From NCBI RefSeq assembly GCF_900110495.1, contig NZ_FODX01000001.1, positions 930,001 through 994,000 of the forward strand: a stretch of DNA of 64,000 nt, read 5' to 3'. This document shows positions 1 to 8,433 of the stretch, in pieces; the stretch's first letter is position 1, and every line of letters starts with the position of its first letter. The translations under genes were made by a program, and so were the position numbers. Source of the DNA: Nitrosovibrio sp. Nv6. GTDB taxonomy: Bacteria; Pseudomonadota; Gammaproteobacteria; Burkholderiales; Nitrosomonadaceae. The notes under the pieces are model-generated. The model saw only the letters and a list, made by a program, of their open reading frames with translations, ran no database searches and had not been told where the DNA came from.

Positions 1-636
1 CCCCGATATAAGGCAACCGAACACCCCGAAGGCTTACCCTCTGCCAATTCTCACCCACCGACTTACACGGAACAGTCACGTCCCGCGAAACACAACGTGG
101 TAGCCGCGCCGCAGATCAGCGACGTCACAAGGCAGAACGGGGACGACGAACATAGCAACATACCGATAACCGTGCCAGAAAAACTTGACAACAACCCGCA
201 CCATCCAACCGTCGCTACACAGGTGAATGCCGTTGCCACTGCGACGACGATCCCCGCGCCTCAGCCCACGGCAAAACATACGGTAGCGTCCACGCCTCGG
301 ATCAACAGTACCGGCAATATAGCAGAGCATCCCGGGCACGATAGTGGTGCCCCGCCCGTATCGCGAGAAGTATTTCCCGTGCAGGTGACAATAGGGAAGA
401 GCGGCGGCACAACGCCCCCTTGGCCATCGCGCGAATTGCCAGGCACATCGTCCCATCGCGAGGCGAGTACGCCCGCTCCAGCACCAACGATAAACGTCAC
501 CATTGGCCGCATCGAAGTTCGCGCTGTGGCAGCTCCCGCCACAGCAAAGCGAAACAACGCCGGTCCCAAGCCAATGAGTCTGGACGCATACCTTAGCCAG
601 CATTCGGGGCGGCGAAGCCAGCGAGGGTCACAATGA
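1..636 (+). CDS. eCIS-associated Pro/Ala-rich protein, 5' end cut off by the window
   Basis: The frame is open from the first base, so the gene begins left of the window; a GTG at 97 is possible but is not preceded by a clear ribosome site. The visible part is rich in Pro, Thr, Ala and His and looks disordered. Near the C-terminus it has the segment NVTIGRIEVRAV, followed by a basic stretch and PMSLDAYLSQ. This IxVTIGRxEVRA...LxxYL signature is the conserved end of a poorly characterised protein family found just upstream of DUF4255 genes in many extracellular contractile injection loci. The stop codon overlaps the next start (ATGA), which ties it to the structural operon. Its role in the particle is not known; I do not assign one. 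The family call rests on recognition of the C-terminal signature and on context. Confidence 0.72.
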   Translation, partial: PRYKATEHPEGLPSANSHPPTYTEQSRPAKHNVVAAPQISDVTRQNGDDEHSNIPITVPEKLDNNPHHPTVATQVNAVATATTIPAPQPTAKHTVASTPRINSTGNIAEHPGHDSGAPPVSREVFPVQVTIGKSGGTTPPWPSRELPGTSSHREASTPAPAPTINVTIGRIEVRAVAAPATAKRNNAGPKPMSLDAYLSQHSGRRSQRGSQ

Positions 637-1868
637 GCAACGCCCTTGCCATCGCCGCGGTGACTTCAACCATGCGTTTCTTGCTGGAAAACTCAATCCA
701 GGCAGACCCGGCATTGACGGGAACCCTCATTACAACCAAACCACCGGATAAGGCGCGCGGCACAAATACAGGGCGGCAGCTTAACCTCTTCCTCTACCAG
801 CCACAGACGAATGCCGCCTTTCGCAACAGCGAAATTCCACACCGGGCTACGCAGGGTGAAGCAGGCATGCCGCCGCTGGCACTGAATCTCTTTTATCTTG
901 CCACGGCCTACGGCGAGGAGCAACGCGCAGATGAAGAAGTCATGAGCCACCACTTGCTTGGCCGGGCAATGAGCACGTTTCACGATCATCCACTGCTCGG
1001 GACGGAAGAGATTAGAAATGCTCTTCCTGATAATGACTTGCACCAGCAGATCGAGCGGGTGCGCATCACCTCGCAGCCCATGACACTGGATGAGATATCC
1101 AAGTTGTGGAGCGCCTTCCAGACTCCCTACCGCCTCTCGTCCTTCTACCAGGTGGCTGTGGTCCTGATTGAGAGCACACGGCAATTGCGCGCGCCGCTGC
1201 CCGTGCTGACCCGAGGCAGGGACGATCGGGGTGTGATCTCACAACCGAGCCTCATTCCGCCCTATCCGGCTATTGATCAATTGACCTTGCCCGCCAGGCA
1301 AAACGCAGTAAGGCTTGGCGAAACCGTACTCATCTCCGGTCACCATCTGGATGGCGAAAACGTTCGTGTGCGCCTCACCAATCGCCAGTTGCCCGAGCCA
1401 AGAATTCTTGCACCCGAGCCGGGCATGACCAGCACCGAAGTAACAGTCGTACTCCCGGACCAGCCAGCCGACTGGATTGCGGACGTCTATTTATTGGCTA
1501 TAGTTGTGCTGAGGCCGGATGAAGCCGCAGACCGGATCACAAACGAATTGCCTCTGCTTGTGGCGCCGCAGATCACTGCGATTGCCCCCAACCCCGCAAT
1601 ACGAGATGCTGCGGGGAATGTAACGCTTACCTTGACCTGTATACCGCAAATCCGCCCGGACCAACGGGCAAGCCTGTTACTGGGCGATAGGGAAATACGC
1701 GCTAATGCGCATCCTGCGCAAACGGACAGGCTGGACTTCAACATCACAGGCGCAACCCCCGGAGATTACTTCCTTCGGCTCCGAGTGGATGGAATTGACA
1801 GTCTACTTATCGACAAATCGACCACTGTGCCAGTATTCGATCCTTCACAAAAGGTGACGATCACATGA
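633..1868 (+). CDS. DUF4255 (Pvc16/Afp16 N-terminal) protein, eCIS cap/terminator
   Basis: This 411-residue protein has the DUF4255 domain in about residues 1-185: an N-terminal ALAIAAVTSTMRFLLEN helix, the phrase LNLFLYQ, the LALNLFYLATAYG segment and a closing helix that reads VAVVLIESTR. DUF4255 is the N-terminal domain of Afp16/Pvc16, the protein that caps the tube-sheath end of contractile injection particles and sets their length. The remaining part (about 215-411) is made of beta-rich, Ig/IPT-like modules (VRLGETVLISGHHLDG, VAPQITAIAPNP), common in long members of the family. It starts inside the stop of the upstream gene and ends inside the start of the ATPase gene, so translation is probably coupled across all three. 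The family assignment is strong; the capping role is inferred from Afp/PVC. Confidence 0.9.
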   Translation: MSNALAIAAVTSTMRFLLENSIQADPALTGTLITTKPPDKARGTNTGRQLNLFLYQPQTNAAFRNSEIPHRATQGEAGMPPLALNLFYLATAYGEEQRADEEVMSHHLLGRAMSTFHDHPLLGTEEIRNALPDNDLHQQIERVRITSQPMTLDEISKLWSAFQTPYRLSSFYQVAVVLIESTRQLRAPLPVLTRGRDDRGVISQPSLIPPYPAIDQLTLPARQNAVRLGETVLISGHHLDGENVRVRLTNRQLPEPRILAPEPGMTSTEVTVVLPDQPADWIADVYLLAIVVLRPDEAADRITNELPLLVAPQITAIAPNPAIRDAAGNVTLTLTCIPQIRPDQRASLLLGDREIRANAHPAQTDRLDFNITGATPGDYFLRLRVDGIDSLLIDKSTTVPVFDPSQKVTIT

Positions 1869-4126
1869 AAACGCTGGAAGATTGGCAGGCCGCCAATGAC
1901 AAATATTTAAGCGCTGCCGTAGCATGGGTGCGTCTCCTGCTTGAGCAGCGCGCGTATCCCTCACCAGCTCTTGCCGTCCCTTCTCCTTCCGGCGCTTCTC
2001 CCGATGCACCTGTTGCACCCGTTGCACCATATGATGCTCCTGACGTCCCACCTGTGGCGGCGCCGGAGGCGGAAGCCACTCCTACTACTGGAACCCGAGC
2101 CCGGCGCAAGTCTAAAAAAGCCGAGGGCCCGGCTCCAGTCGGTTCTGAAACCGCTACCCCATCTGTCGCGCTATCGAGCGAATCTGGCACCAGCAGTGCG
2201 AAGGACGACCCGCTCAGCCAGGCCGCTGCGGAGATGGCCGCAGCGGAAAAGCAAATGACGCCTCCCCCCGCGCTTGTGTTGTTAAGCCAAAGGCTGGGCC
2301 TGTCCAGATTCGAACGCGACATCGTCCTGCTGTGCACCGCACTCGAACTGGATACGCGCATCGCCGGCTTGTGCGCCCAGGCCCAGGATAATCCCGCAAG
2401 GCCCTACCCCACCTTTGCGCTGGCCCTGTCGCTATTCAATGAGCCCGCCTGGGAAGCGCTTTCTCCGGAGCGTCCTCTGCGTTACTGGCGCCTTATCGAA
2501 ATAAATCAGCCAGGCAGCCAGCCGCTCACAACAAGCGCCCTCCGCGCGGATGAGCGCATTGTTAGTTACATCAAAGGGCTGAACTATCTCGATGACAGGC
2601 TTAGTCTGCTGCTTGCGCCAGTCACCCCAGCGAGGGGTGATCCGCTGCCCCCTTCTCAACAACACGTTGTCGACAGTGTCCTGCAGCGCTGGCACTCCCC
2701 CGGAGATATAGGGAATAGGCCCGCGCCAGGCATGTTACCGGTCGTTCAGTTGCTCGGTCCAGATGAGCCTAGCAAGCGGCTTATAGCGGCACATACAGCC
2801 GCCAGCCTGGGACTGCACCTTTACAGGTTGCCAGCCGCCTTTCTCCCGCCCCAGAATGCGGATCAGGAAACACTGGCGCGACTCTGGCAGCGCGAGACTG
2901 CTTTGCTGCCACTCGCGCTTTACCTCGATGCACAGGAGTCACCTAATGCTCAGGAAGGGCCACAACCCGCGGTCAGCCGTTTTCTTTCACGTTGCGATGG
3001 AGCCATATTCCTTGCGACGCGCGAGCCTTGGCCGCATCTTGACCGCACGAATGTGGCATTGGATGTGGCAAAGCCCACGCCGGACGAGCAGCGGTGCGCC
3101 TGGCTTTCGGCATTGGGAGATACGGTAAAGAATGTGCCGGATCTGCCCGATCAGCTATCGGCACAATTCAACCTTGATCTTGCGACCATCCGGCAGATCG
3201 CGCAGGAGGAACTCTCAGAGAAGACATCATACCGGTCACTCCCGGACCGCCTCTGGGACGCATGCCGAGCCAGCGTCCGCCCGCGACTCGAAGCGCTGGC
3301 CCAACGGCTGGAAGTCAAGGCAACCTGGGATGACATCGTGCTGCCAGATGAAGAAACGCAAGCGTTGCGCCAAATTGCTGGACAGGTGGCACAACGTACC
3401 AAGGTATATCAGACCTGGGGTTTCGCGAACAAAATGAATCGGGGCTTCGGCATCAGCGCGCTATTTGCCGGCGAGAGTGGCACTGGCAAGACCATGGCGG
3501 CGGAAGTAATTGCCAATGAGCTGCGCCTTGATCTTTACCGGATAGACCTGTCCCAGGTGGTCAACAAATATATCGGCGAGACGGAAAAAAATCTGCGCCG
3601 CCTTTTCGACGCCGCCGAAGACGGCGGCGCAATTCTGCTCTTCGACGAGGCCGACGCCCTCTTTGGCAAGCGCAGCGAAGTCAAGGACAGCCACGACCGT
3701 TATGCCAATATCGAAATCAATTATCTGCTTCAGCGCGTGGAGTCCTACCGCGGACTCGCAATCCTCGCAACCAACATGAAAGGAGCATTGGATACCGCAT
3801 TTATGCGCCGGCTCCGCTTTATAGTCAATTTTCCAGTCCCCGCCGCGGCACAGCGCAAGGTTATCTGGCAGAAAGTATTTCCACCTGAAACCCGTACAGA
3901 AGGGCTGGATTACGACCGCCTTGCGCGCCTCAATCTCACCGGTGGCCTCATACACAACGTAGCGCTTAACGCGGCATTTCTCGCCGCGCAGAATGATACA
4001 GCGGTAACCCTCCCGCTAGTGCTTATCGCCGCCCGTGCTGAATTCCGCAAGCTCGACCGACCGATCAATGAAGGTGATTTCCGCTGGCTGGAAACTGCGG
4101 GAGCGGGAGCAGGAGTACAGACATGA
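1865..4126 (+). CDS. eCIS AAA+ ATPase (Afp15/Pvc15-like)
   Basis: A 753-residue AAA+ ATPase. Residues 1-30 are helical, about 35-115 are a Pro/Ala/Ser-rich linker, and about 120-500 form the family's N-terminal region with a degenerate nucleotide-binding fold. The active AAA module holds Walker A GESGTGKT at 536-543, Walker B LLFDEAD at 591-597, sensor 1 ILATN and an arginine pair in AFMRRLRF. Every eCIS locus encodes such an ATPase (Afp15/Pvc15); it is thought to help assembly or loading of the particle and is not part of the mature tube. It overlaps both neighbours by ATGA. A broken second copy of its last 45 codons lies before carrier C, which shows that this 3' end was duplicated together with the small gene that follows. 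Confidence is high for the family and moderate for the loading role. Confidence 0.92.
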   Translation: MKTLEDWQAANDKYLSAAVAWVRLLLEQRAYPSPALAVPSPSGASPDAPVAPVAPYDAPDVPPVAAPEAEATPTTGTRARRKSKKAEGPAPVGSETATPSVALSSESGTSSAKDDPLSQAAAEMAAAEKQMTPPPALVLLSQRLGLSRFERDIVLLCTALELDTRIAGLCAQAQDNPARPYPTFALALSLFNEPAWEALSPERPLRYWRLIEINQPGSQPLTTSALRADERIVSYIKGLNYLDDRLSLLLAPVTPARGDPLPPSQQHVVDSVLQRWHSPGDIGNRPAPGMLPVVQLLGPDEPSKRLIAAHTAASLGLHLYRLPAAFLPPQNADQETLARLWQRETALLPLALYLDAQESPNAQEGPQPAVSRFLSRCDGAIFLATREPWPHLDRTNVALDVAKPTPDEQRCAWLSALGDTVKNVPDLPDQLSAQFNLDLATIRQIAQEELSEKTSYRSLPDRLWDACRASVRPRLEALAQRLEVKATWDDIVLPDEETQALRQIAGQVAQRTKVYQTWGFANKMNRGFGISALFAGESGTGKTMAAEVIANELRLDLYRIDLSQVVNKYIGETEKNLRRLFDAAEDGGAILLFDEADALFGKRSEVKDSHDRYANIEINYLLQRVESYRGLAILATNMKGALDTAFMRRLRFIVNFPVPAAAQRKVIWQKVFPPETRTEGLDYDRLARLNLTGGLIHNVALNAAFLAAQNDTAVTLPLVLIAARAEFRKLDRPINEGDFRWLETAGAGAGVQT

Positions 4127-4380
4127 ACATCAACCTGCACATTGATCGGCTGATTCTGGATGGGGTGACCATACCGCATCACCAACGCCGTCTTTTGCAA
4201 GCCAGCATGGAGGCAGAGCTTGCCCGGTTACTATCAAAAGGTGGCGTCCTGACTGGACTAAAAAACGGCGGTGCTATACCGCAAGTTCCCGCGAAGGCAA
4301 TTCAACTATCAGCCAGCGTCACCCCGGTACAGCTTGGGCGGCAAATTGCGCGGTCCGTGTATGGAGGGATCGGAAAATGA
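4123..4380 (+). CDS. small eCIS protein between ATPase and first carrier, copy 1
   Basis: An 85-residue protein starting MNINLHIDRLILDGVTIP and ending LGRQIARSVYGGI. It is a short alpha/beta protein with the pattern xIxIHIDRLVLDG...L...V...L...LG..IA..VYGG, seen in many eCIS loci directly before DUF4157 genes. The start overlaps the ATPase stop and the stop overlaps the start of carrier A (ATGA both sides). A diverged second copy sits in the same position before carrier C. The fixed pairing with a carrier gene suggests an adaptor, chaperone or loading role, but this is inference; no catalytic residues are visible. Confidence 0.85.
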   Translation: MNINLHIDRLILDGVTIPHHQRRLLQASMEAELARLLSKGGVLTGLKNGGAIPQVPAKAIQLSASVTPVQLGRQIARSVYGGIGK

Positions 4381-6350
4381 ATGAGATTGCTTCCCAAACC
4401 AGGAATCAACCGCGGGCGAATACCTTACCAGCGTCGAGCATCCTGCAACGCAAGTGCGAGTGCGGAAGTCATACGGTTGCAGGCGGAGAATGCGTGGAGT
4501 GCAGCAAGAGAGAGCACGGTCTGCAACGCAAAACTAACGAAGGATTTAGTTCAGGTCGTGGCAACACATTATCCGGCATTTCCTTACAGAGAAAACTTAC
4601 CATTGGAGCAAGCGATGACCCCCTGGAGCAGGAAGCCGATCGGGTTGCGGATCAGGTGATGGCCAAGCCAACACATTCCGCACTTAGCGATACGCCGCTG
4701 CGCATTCAGCGCTACTCAGGTCAAACGACTGGGGATATGAATACTGCCCCTGCCAGCGTAGATCGCGTTCTTGCGAGTTCTGGCAGGCCACTGGAACCAG
4801 CGTTACGGCAAGACATGGAACAGCGCTTTGGACACGACTTCTCGCAAGTGCGGGTACATAGTGACGATGCTGCCGAGCAATCAGCGCGGCACATGAACGC
4901 CCGCGCCTACACAGTGGGCCACAACATTGTGTTTGGCGCGGGCCAATATGCGCCGGGAACAGCCGAAGGCAAGCGCCTCGTAACTCACGAACTGACTCAC
5001 GTGGTGCAGCAGGGCCGGAGTATGGGGGAACGAATTCAGTGCGCACCGGGTGAGGCGGCGACTTTTTCAGCAAAGACATTGGAGCCGTTGGAAAACGTGG
5101 CACAGCGGATTGCCCGGTTGGCTGCCGGCGACACCGGGTCCGCGATGAGCAAATTTAATCTGAAAGGCGGGCCGGACAAGGTCATCTCGGTGGTCCGCAA
5201 TATGAGAACGGGCCAGATCTATGTTGGACTCAACACAGGCCCACCTGCTAATGTGACCGAGGTTATTCGCAAGGCCACCGCGGCCCAAAAGGCAAGGATC
5301 GCTGCGAAGGAAGTGAACGTGGTCCAGACGTCGGCGATCGCTATAGAGGGTGGGCATGCAGAAGTCAACGCGCTGAACAAGGCCATCGCGCAGGAGGAAT
5401 CAGCGCTCCGCCGCGCGATGACGGAGGCTGAACTAGGAGCAACGTTCGAGATGCACAATGTCTGGTTGAGCGGTGAACGCAAGCTCACCACAGCGCCCCG
5501 GTGTGAGCATTGCGCACGGATCACTCGGAGCGTAGCGGTAACCGAGTCCTTGTTTAAAGTGGAAGGCGGCGTGTCGGGGGAGATCAACGTTCCGCAACGG
5601 GGGAAGGCGGTAAAATCCGGGGGAAAGATCGTGGAGGCCGAGGCCATCCACGGTGAAATATCGGTTCGCAAACCACCAGTGAAACCTCCTACCACCGTGC
5701 CCGAGCAGGTCCCTGAAACCGTTCCCAAGGTGGAAGTCCCGGGCGTACCGTCTGTAGGTAGATTAAAAGGCTTGGGTAAAAGTCTTTTGAAAGGCGCCGT
5801 GGCGGGTTTAGTTCCAGGTCCTGACGATATTCCTGATGTGGTACTTTCCCTCGCAGACAGAGCCGCGGCTGTCGAGGCAATCAGGAGGATTCAGGTCAAA
5901 TTCGCAAAAGAAGGTTTTGCGAAAGGTGTTGCGGCTGGCGTGATGTGGTGGTCCGAAGAGGAAGTACGCCTAAATCTTAAGAACCGTGTCACTCCATTCC
6001 GGATACAAGGTTTGGAAGACCCAGCTGGTTTTCTAGGCTTGACCTATATTCTTCGCCTTGCTGAAGCGTACGAAAATTACGCGATAGACAGAGGATATCA
6101 GTTCGGTACATCACACACGCTAGAATGGAAGAAAGTCATGAGGGACATAGGCTTTGGTTTTCTAGCTGAGCGTGGATATCATTATGGGGAAGACCCTGGG
6201 GTCTTATTTGAAAACGAATTTATCAAAGACCTCGCATACGCACTCCGTCCTATTACCGATCCAATAGCTGACGAAGCTATAGAAAAGGGCGAAGAACGGC
6301 GCAGACAAAAATGGATAGAAGATAAGGCCAACTCACAAATATATGAATAG
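4377..6350 (+). CDS. carrier A: Cys4 tag + DUF4157 + deaminase-like effector
   Basis: A 657-residue modular protein. Residues 22-52 hold the tag ILQRKCECG...GGECVEC...LQRK with four Cys (27, 29, 39, 42), a likely zinc knuckle. About 70-92 is the conserved ASDDPLEQEADRVADQVM segment, and DUF4157 (about 125-212) ends in HELTH at 204-208, an intact zinc-peptidase-like motif. After this the sequence changes: HAE at 327-329 and PRCEHC with Cys 376 and 379 give the zinc signature of the cytidine-deaminase-like superfamily, many members of which are toxin tips. A Pro/Val-rich linker (about 415-458) leads to a second, AT-richer C-terminal domain of about 200 residues that I cannot assign. The start overlaps the stop of the small gene. 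DUF4157 proteins are common eCIS cargo or cargo carriers; the deaminase substrate (nucleic acid, nucleotide or protein) cannot be told from sequence. Confidence 0.85.
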   Translation: MNEIASQTRNQPRANTLPASSILQRKCECGSHTVAGGECVECSKREHGLQRKTNEGFSSGRGNTLSGISLQRKLTIGASDDPLEQEADRVADQVMAKPTHSALSDTPLRIQRYSGQTTGDMNTAPASVDRVLASSGRPLEPALRQDMEQRFGHDFSQVRVHSDDAAEQSARHMNARAYTVGHNIVFGAGQYAPGTAEGKRLVTHELTHVVQQGRSMGERIQCAPGEAATFSAKTLEPLENVAQRIARLAAGDTGSAMSKFNLKGGPDKVISVVRNMRTGQIYVGLNTGPPANVTEVIRKATAAQKARIAAKEVNVVQTSAIAIEGGHAEVNALNKAIAQEESALRRAMTEAELGATFEMHNVWLSGERKLTTAPRCEHCARITRSVAVTESLFKVEGGVSGEINVPQRGKAVKSGGKIVEAEAIHGEISVRKPPVKPPTTVPEQVPETVPKVEVPGVPSVGRLKGLGKSLLKGAVAGLVPGPDDIPDVVLSLADRAAAVEAIRRIQVKFAKEGFAKGVAAGVMWWSEEEVRLNLKNRVTPFRIQGLEDPAGFLGLTYILRLAEAYENYAIDRGYQFGTSHTLEWKKVMRDIGFGFLAERGYHYGEDPGVLFENEFIKDLAYALRPITDPIADEAIEKGEERRRQKWIEDKANSQIYE

Positions 6351-6354
6351 ATCT

Positions 6355-6420
6355 GGGGTCAGACACGATTGATAAATTATCAGGCTTTGACCAAATATCG
6401 GATGCTTTAGTACTGAATTT
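6355..6420 (+). repeat. leader repeat R1 before carrier B
   Basis: The stretch beginning GGGGTCAGACACGATTGATA and ending GTACTGAATTT is repeated almost base for base before carriers D and E. The similarity continues without a break into the first roughly 95 codons of each gene, so the repeated unit is about 350 bp: untranslated leader, Cys4 tag and the LEQEADR segment. The opening GGGTCAGA resembles palindromic elements scattered in betaproteobacterial genomes, but no stable hairpin is obvious here. No Shine-Dalgarno sequence precedes the ATG. Confidence 0.88.
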
Positions 6421-7782
6421 ATGAGTAACAACCTGACAACTGAAAGCAAAGCTGGGCAAAGCTCAATGCACTTCAGAGCAGGGAGAATTCTGCAGCGCAA
6501 GTGTGACTGCGGCAATCACACCGTAGCAGGAGGAGAATGCACGGAATGCGGGAAGAAAAAACATAGTCTCCAGCGGCAAATCATCGAAGGGAATAGTTTG
6601 GGTCTCAATACATTCCCGCTTATTCCATCAATACAGCGCAAGCTCACCATCGGCGCAAGTGACGACCCGCTGGAACAAGAAGCCGACCGGGTTGCGGATC
6701 AGGTAATGGCCAGGCCAACACATTCCGGGGTTAGCGATGCGCCGCTACGCATTCAGCGCTATTCGGGTCAAACGACTGAGAGCCCGAATACTGCTCCTGC
6801 CAGCGTAGATCGCGTCCTTTCGAGTTCTGGCAGATCGCTGGAACCGGTGCTACGGCAGGACATGGAACAGCGCTTTGGACACGACTTCTCCCAAGTGGGG
6901 GTGCAAACTGGCGATGCTGCCGAGCAATCGGCGCGGGAAGTGAACGCCGCTGCCTATACGGTCGGGCATAACATTGTATTTGGTAGAGGCCAGTTCGCAC
7001 CCGGAACAGAGAAGGGTCGGCGCTTGATTGCTCACGAGTTGACGCATGTAGTGCAGCAAAGCGCGGGAAGCAGCCCGCGAATTCAGCGCAATGGCATGGG
7101 CGAGTTGCGGCTCTCGGAGAGATGCGAAGAACTGAAAGGAGAGATTCGCGTGACCAAGGCATACGGCGCTCTTGACATGGCAGCGCAAAGCTTGACCGAA
7201 AGCATCATGATCGAGGTAGATAAAAATTCGCCTTCGGAGCGATATCGTCTGCTCTTAACCCTCAAAACGCTGTTTGTGGACCCAGCTAAAGCACCCTCGG
7301 ATCTATTTAATGAGCTCCAGCAGTTCCTCAGATCTCCAACCAACCAACCGGCCTCAAAAGAAGAAAAAAAATGTGAACAATTTCCAGGGGGATCAACCGA
7401 CTGCGTCGTAGATGAAAAGACCGGAACGCCAACAGGTAAAGTAACGCAACGTATCGAAGAAACCAATCGATGCACCAGACCATGCGTGGAACAGCACGAG
7501 GCGGTCCACGTTAAGCAATTAAAGGCGTTCTGCCCAAAACTTAGGGACTGCTATCTCGCTGCGGACGCCGGCAAACGACCTGTTGAAGAATGCATCAAGA
7601 TGAATTTTGTGATGAAAGAACTCGAGTGCGAAGCGTACAAAGTTTCTGTCCAGTGCTTAGAAAAACGGCTTAAAGCAGCAAAAGAATGTCAATCTAAAGA
7701 AAATAAGGAATATGGAACCCGCCAGCTTGCGAGCGATAAATGCTTCCGCGACAAGAATTGCGGAGATTCTAATAAGAAATAA
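6421..7782 (+). CDS. carrier B: Cys4 tag + DUF4157 + Cys-rich HEAVH domain
   Basis: A 453-residue carrier. The tag (Cys 28, 30, 40, 43), the LEQEADRVADQVM segment and DUF4157 with HELTH at 205-209 are nearly identical to carrier A over about 150 residues. From about residue 225 the sequence is new: a helical stretch, then a domain with 13 cysteines in the last 225 residues and a second zinc-peptidase-like motif HEAVH at 359-363 (CVEQHEAVHVKQL). The even spread of Cys suggests disulfides after delivery outside the cell, or metal binding. The downstream helices contain ELECEAY, a possible third metal ligand. I infer a secreted metalloprotease-like effector; no known family name came to mind. 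The 3' half is visibly AT-richer than the 5' half, as expected for a swapped tip. The start was chosen because it matches carriers D and E. Confidence 0.8.
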   Translation: MSNNLTTESKAGQSSMHFRAGRILQRKCDCGNHTVAGGECTECGKKKHSLQRQIIEGNSLGLNTFPLIPSIQRKLTIGASDDPLEQEADRVADQVMARPTHSGVSDAPLRIQRYSGQTTESPNTAPASVDRVLSSSGRSLEPVLRQDMEQRFGHDFSQVGVQTGDAAEQSAREVNAAAYTVGHNIVFGRGQFAPGTEKGRRLIAHELTHVVQQSAGSSPRIQRNGMGELRLSERCEELKGEIRVTKAYGALDMAAQSLTESIMIEVDKNSPSERYRLLLTLKTLFVDPAKAPSDLFNELQQFLRSPTNQPASKEEKKCEQFPGGSTDCVVDEKTGTPTGKVTQRIEETNRCTRPCVEQHEAVHVKQLKAFCPKLRDCYLAADAGKRPVEECIKMNFVMKELECEAYKVSVQCLEKRLKAAKECQSKENKEYGTRQLASDKCFRDKNCGDSNKK

Positions 7783-8074
7783 TACAAGGAATGTTTAGGT
7801 CTTCCAAAAGGGATCAATAGGGTCAGACAGGTCAGACACGATTGATATTTTCTGTTTAAGCCAGGAAAAACGATATAGATCAATATGAATCCTTCGATCA
7901 TTGCTGTTCAGACCGCGTAAGGCAAAAAGGGATAGAAGATATCAGGAGCATGATATGGCCCGACTATTAAAAAAGGTCACCAAGGCTCGGAAGTCAGAGA
8001 GGTTAAGCCGGGTAGCGGTTATCTGCCACAACCAAATGATATCGTTGTTTGGTGGCGAGACCAACTTTTGCGCT
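7783..8074. other. intercarrier spacer with partial leader repeat
   Basis: No gene is supported here. At 7829-7850 there is GGGTCAGACAGGTCAGACAC, a short and internally doubled piece of the leader repeat seen before carriers B, D and E; after GATTGATA the similarity is lost. A short reading frame beginning ATGGCCCGACTATTAAAAAA is fused in frame to the ATPase remnant that follows and is not convincing as a gene. Confidence 0.5.
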
Positions 8075-8212
8075 TTCCTCGCCATCCAGAACGGCACAGC
8101 GGTAACTTTGCCACCGGCGCACACCGCTGCCCGCCCTGAATTCCGCAAGCTCCACCGGTCGATCAACGAGGGTGACCTCTGCTGCCTGAAAACTGCGGGA
8201 GCGGGAACATGA
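8075..8212 (+). pseudogene. 3' remnant of the eCIS AAA+ ATPase gene
   Basis: The translation FLAIQNGTAVTLPP...AARPEFRKLHRSINEGDLCCLKTAGAG matches the last 45 residues of the intact ATPase (FLAAQNDTAVTLP...AARAEFRKLDRPINEGDFRWLETAGAG). Similarity is clear at DNA level and runs on into the second copy of the small gene, but there is no ATPase sequence before it. This is therefore a truncated duplicate, a scar of the duplication that created the second small-gene/carrier pair. Confidence 0.88.
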
Positions 8213-8433
8213 GTACAGACATGAACATCACCCTGCATATCGACCGGCTTATTCTTAACGGCGTAAATATCTCGCACCGCCAGCGCCATCTGCTGCAAGC
8301 CAGCGTGCAAACCGAGGTGATCCGGCTATTTACTAAGGGCGGAATGTCCCCCAGTCTGGCAACTGGCGATGACCTGGTACGGCTCGGCCGGCAGATTGCG
8401 CAATCGGTATATGGTGGGATCAATCATGAATAA
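8209..8433 (+). CDS. small eCIS protein, copy 2
   Basis: A paralogue of the small protein before carrier A, sharing NxxLHIDRLILxGVxIxHxQRxLLQAS at the start and LGRQIAxSVYGGI at the end, but shorter in the middle (about 14 residues lost). By alignment the ancestral start is the ATG at 8221 (71 residues); a substitution has created an ATG at 8209 in the same frame, which sits closer to a GGAG-like sequence, so either start is possible. The end overlaps the start of carrier C by 8 bases. Retention of an open frame after duplication suggests it is still used, perhaps with carrier C specifically; this pairing is inference. Confidence 0.8.
   Translation: MSTDMNITLHIDRLILNGVNISHRQRHLLQASVQTEVIRLFTKGGMSPSLATGDDLVRLGRQIAQSVYGGINHE

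Noticed and set aside
7901..8212. A 103-codon gene before the second small gene
   Set aside because: Its second half is a remnant of the ATPase 3' end and its first half has no support; it is a chance fusion after the duplication.
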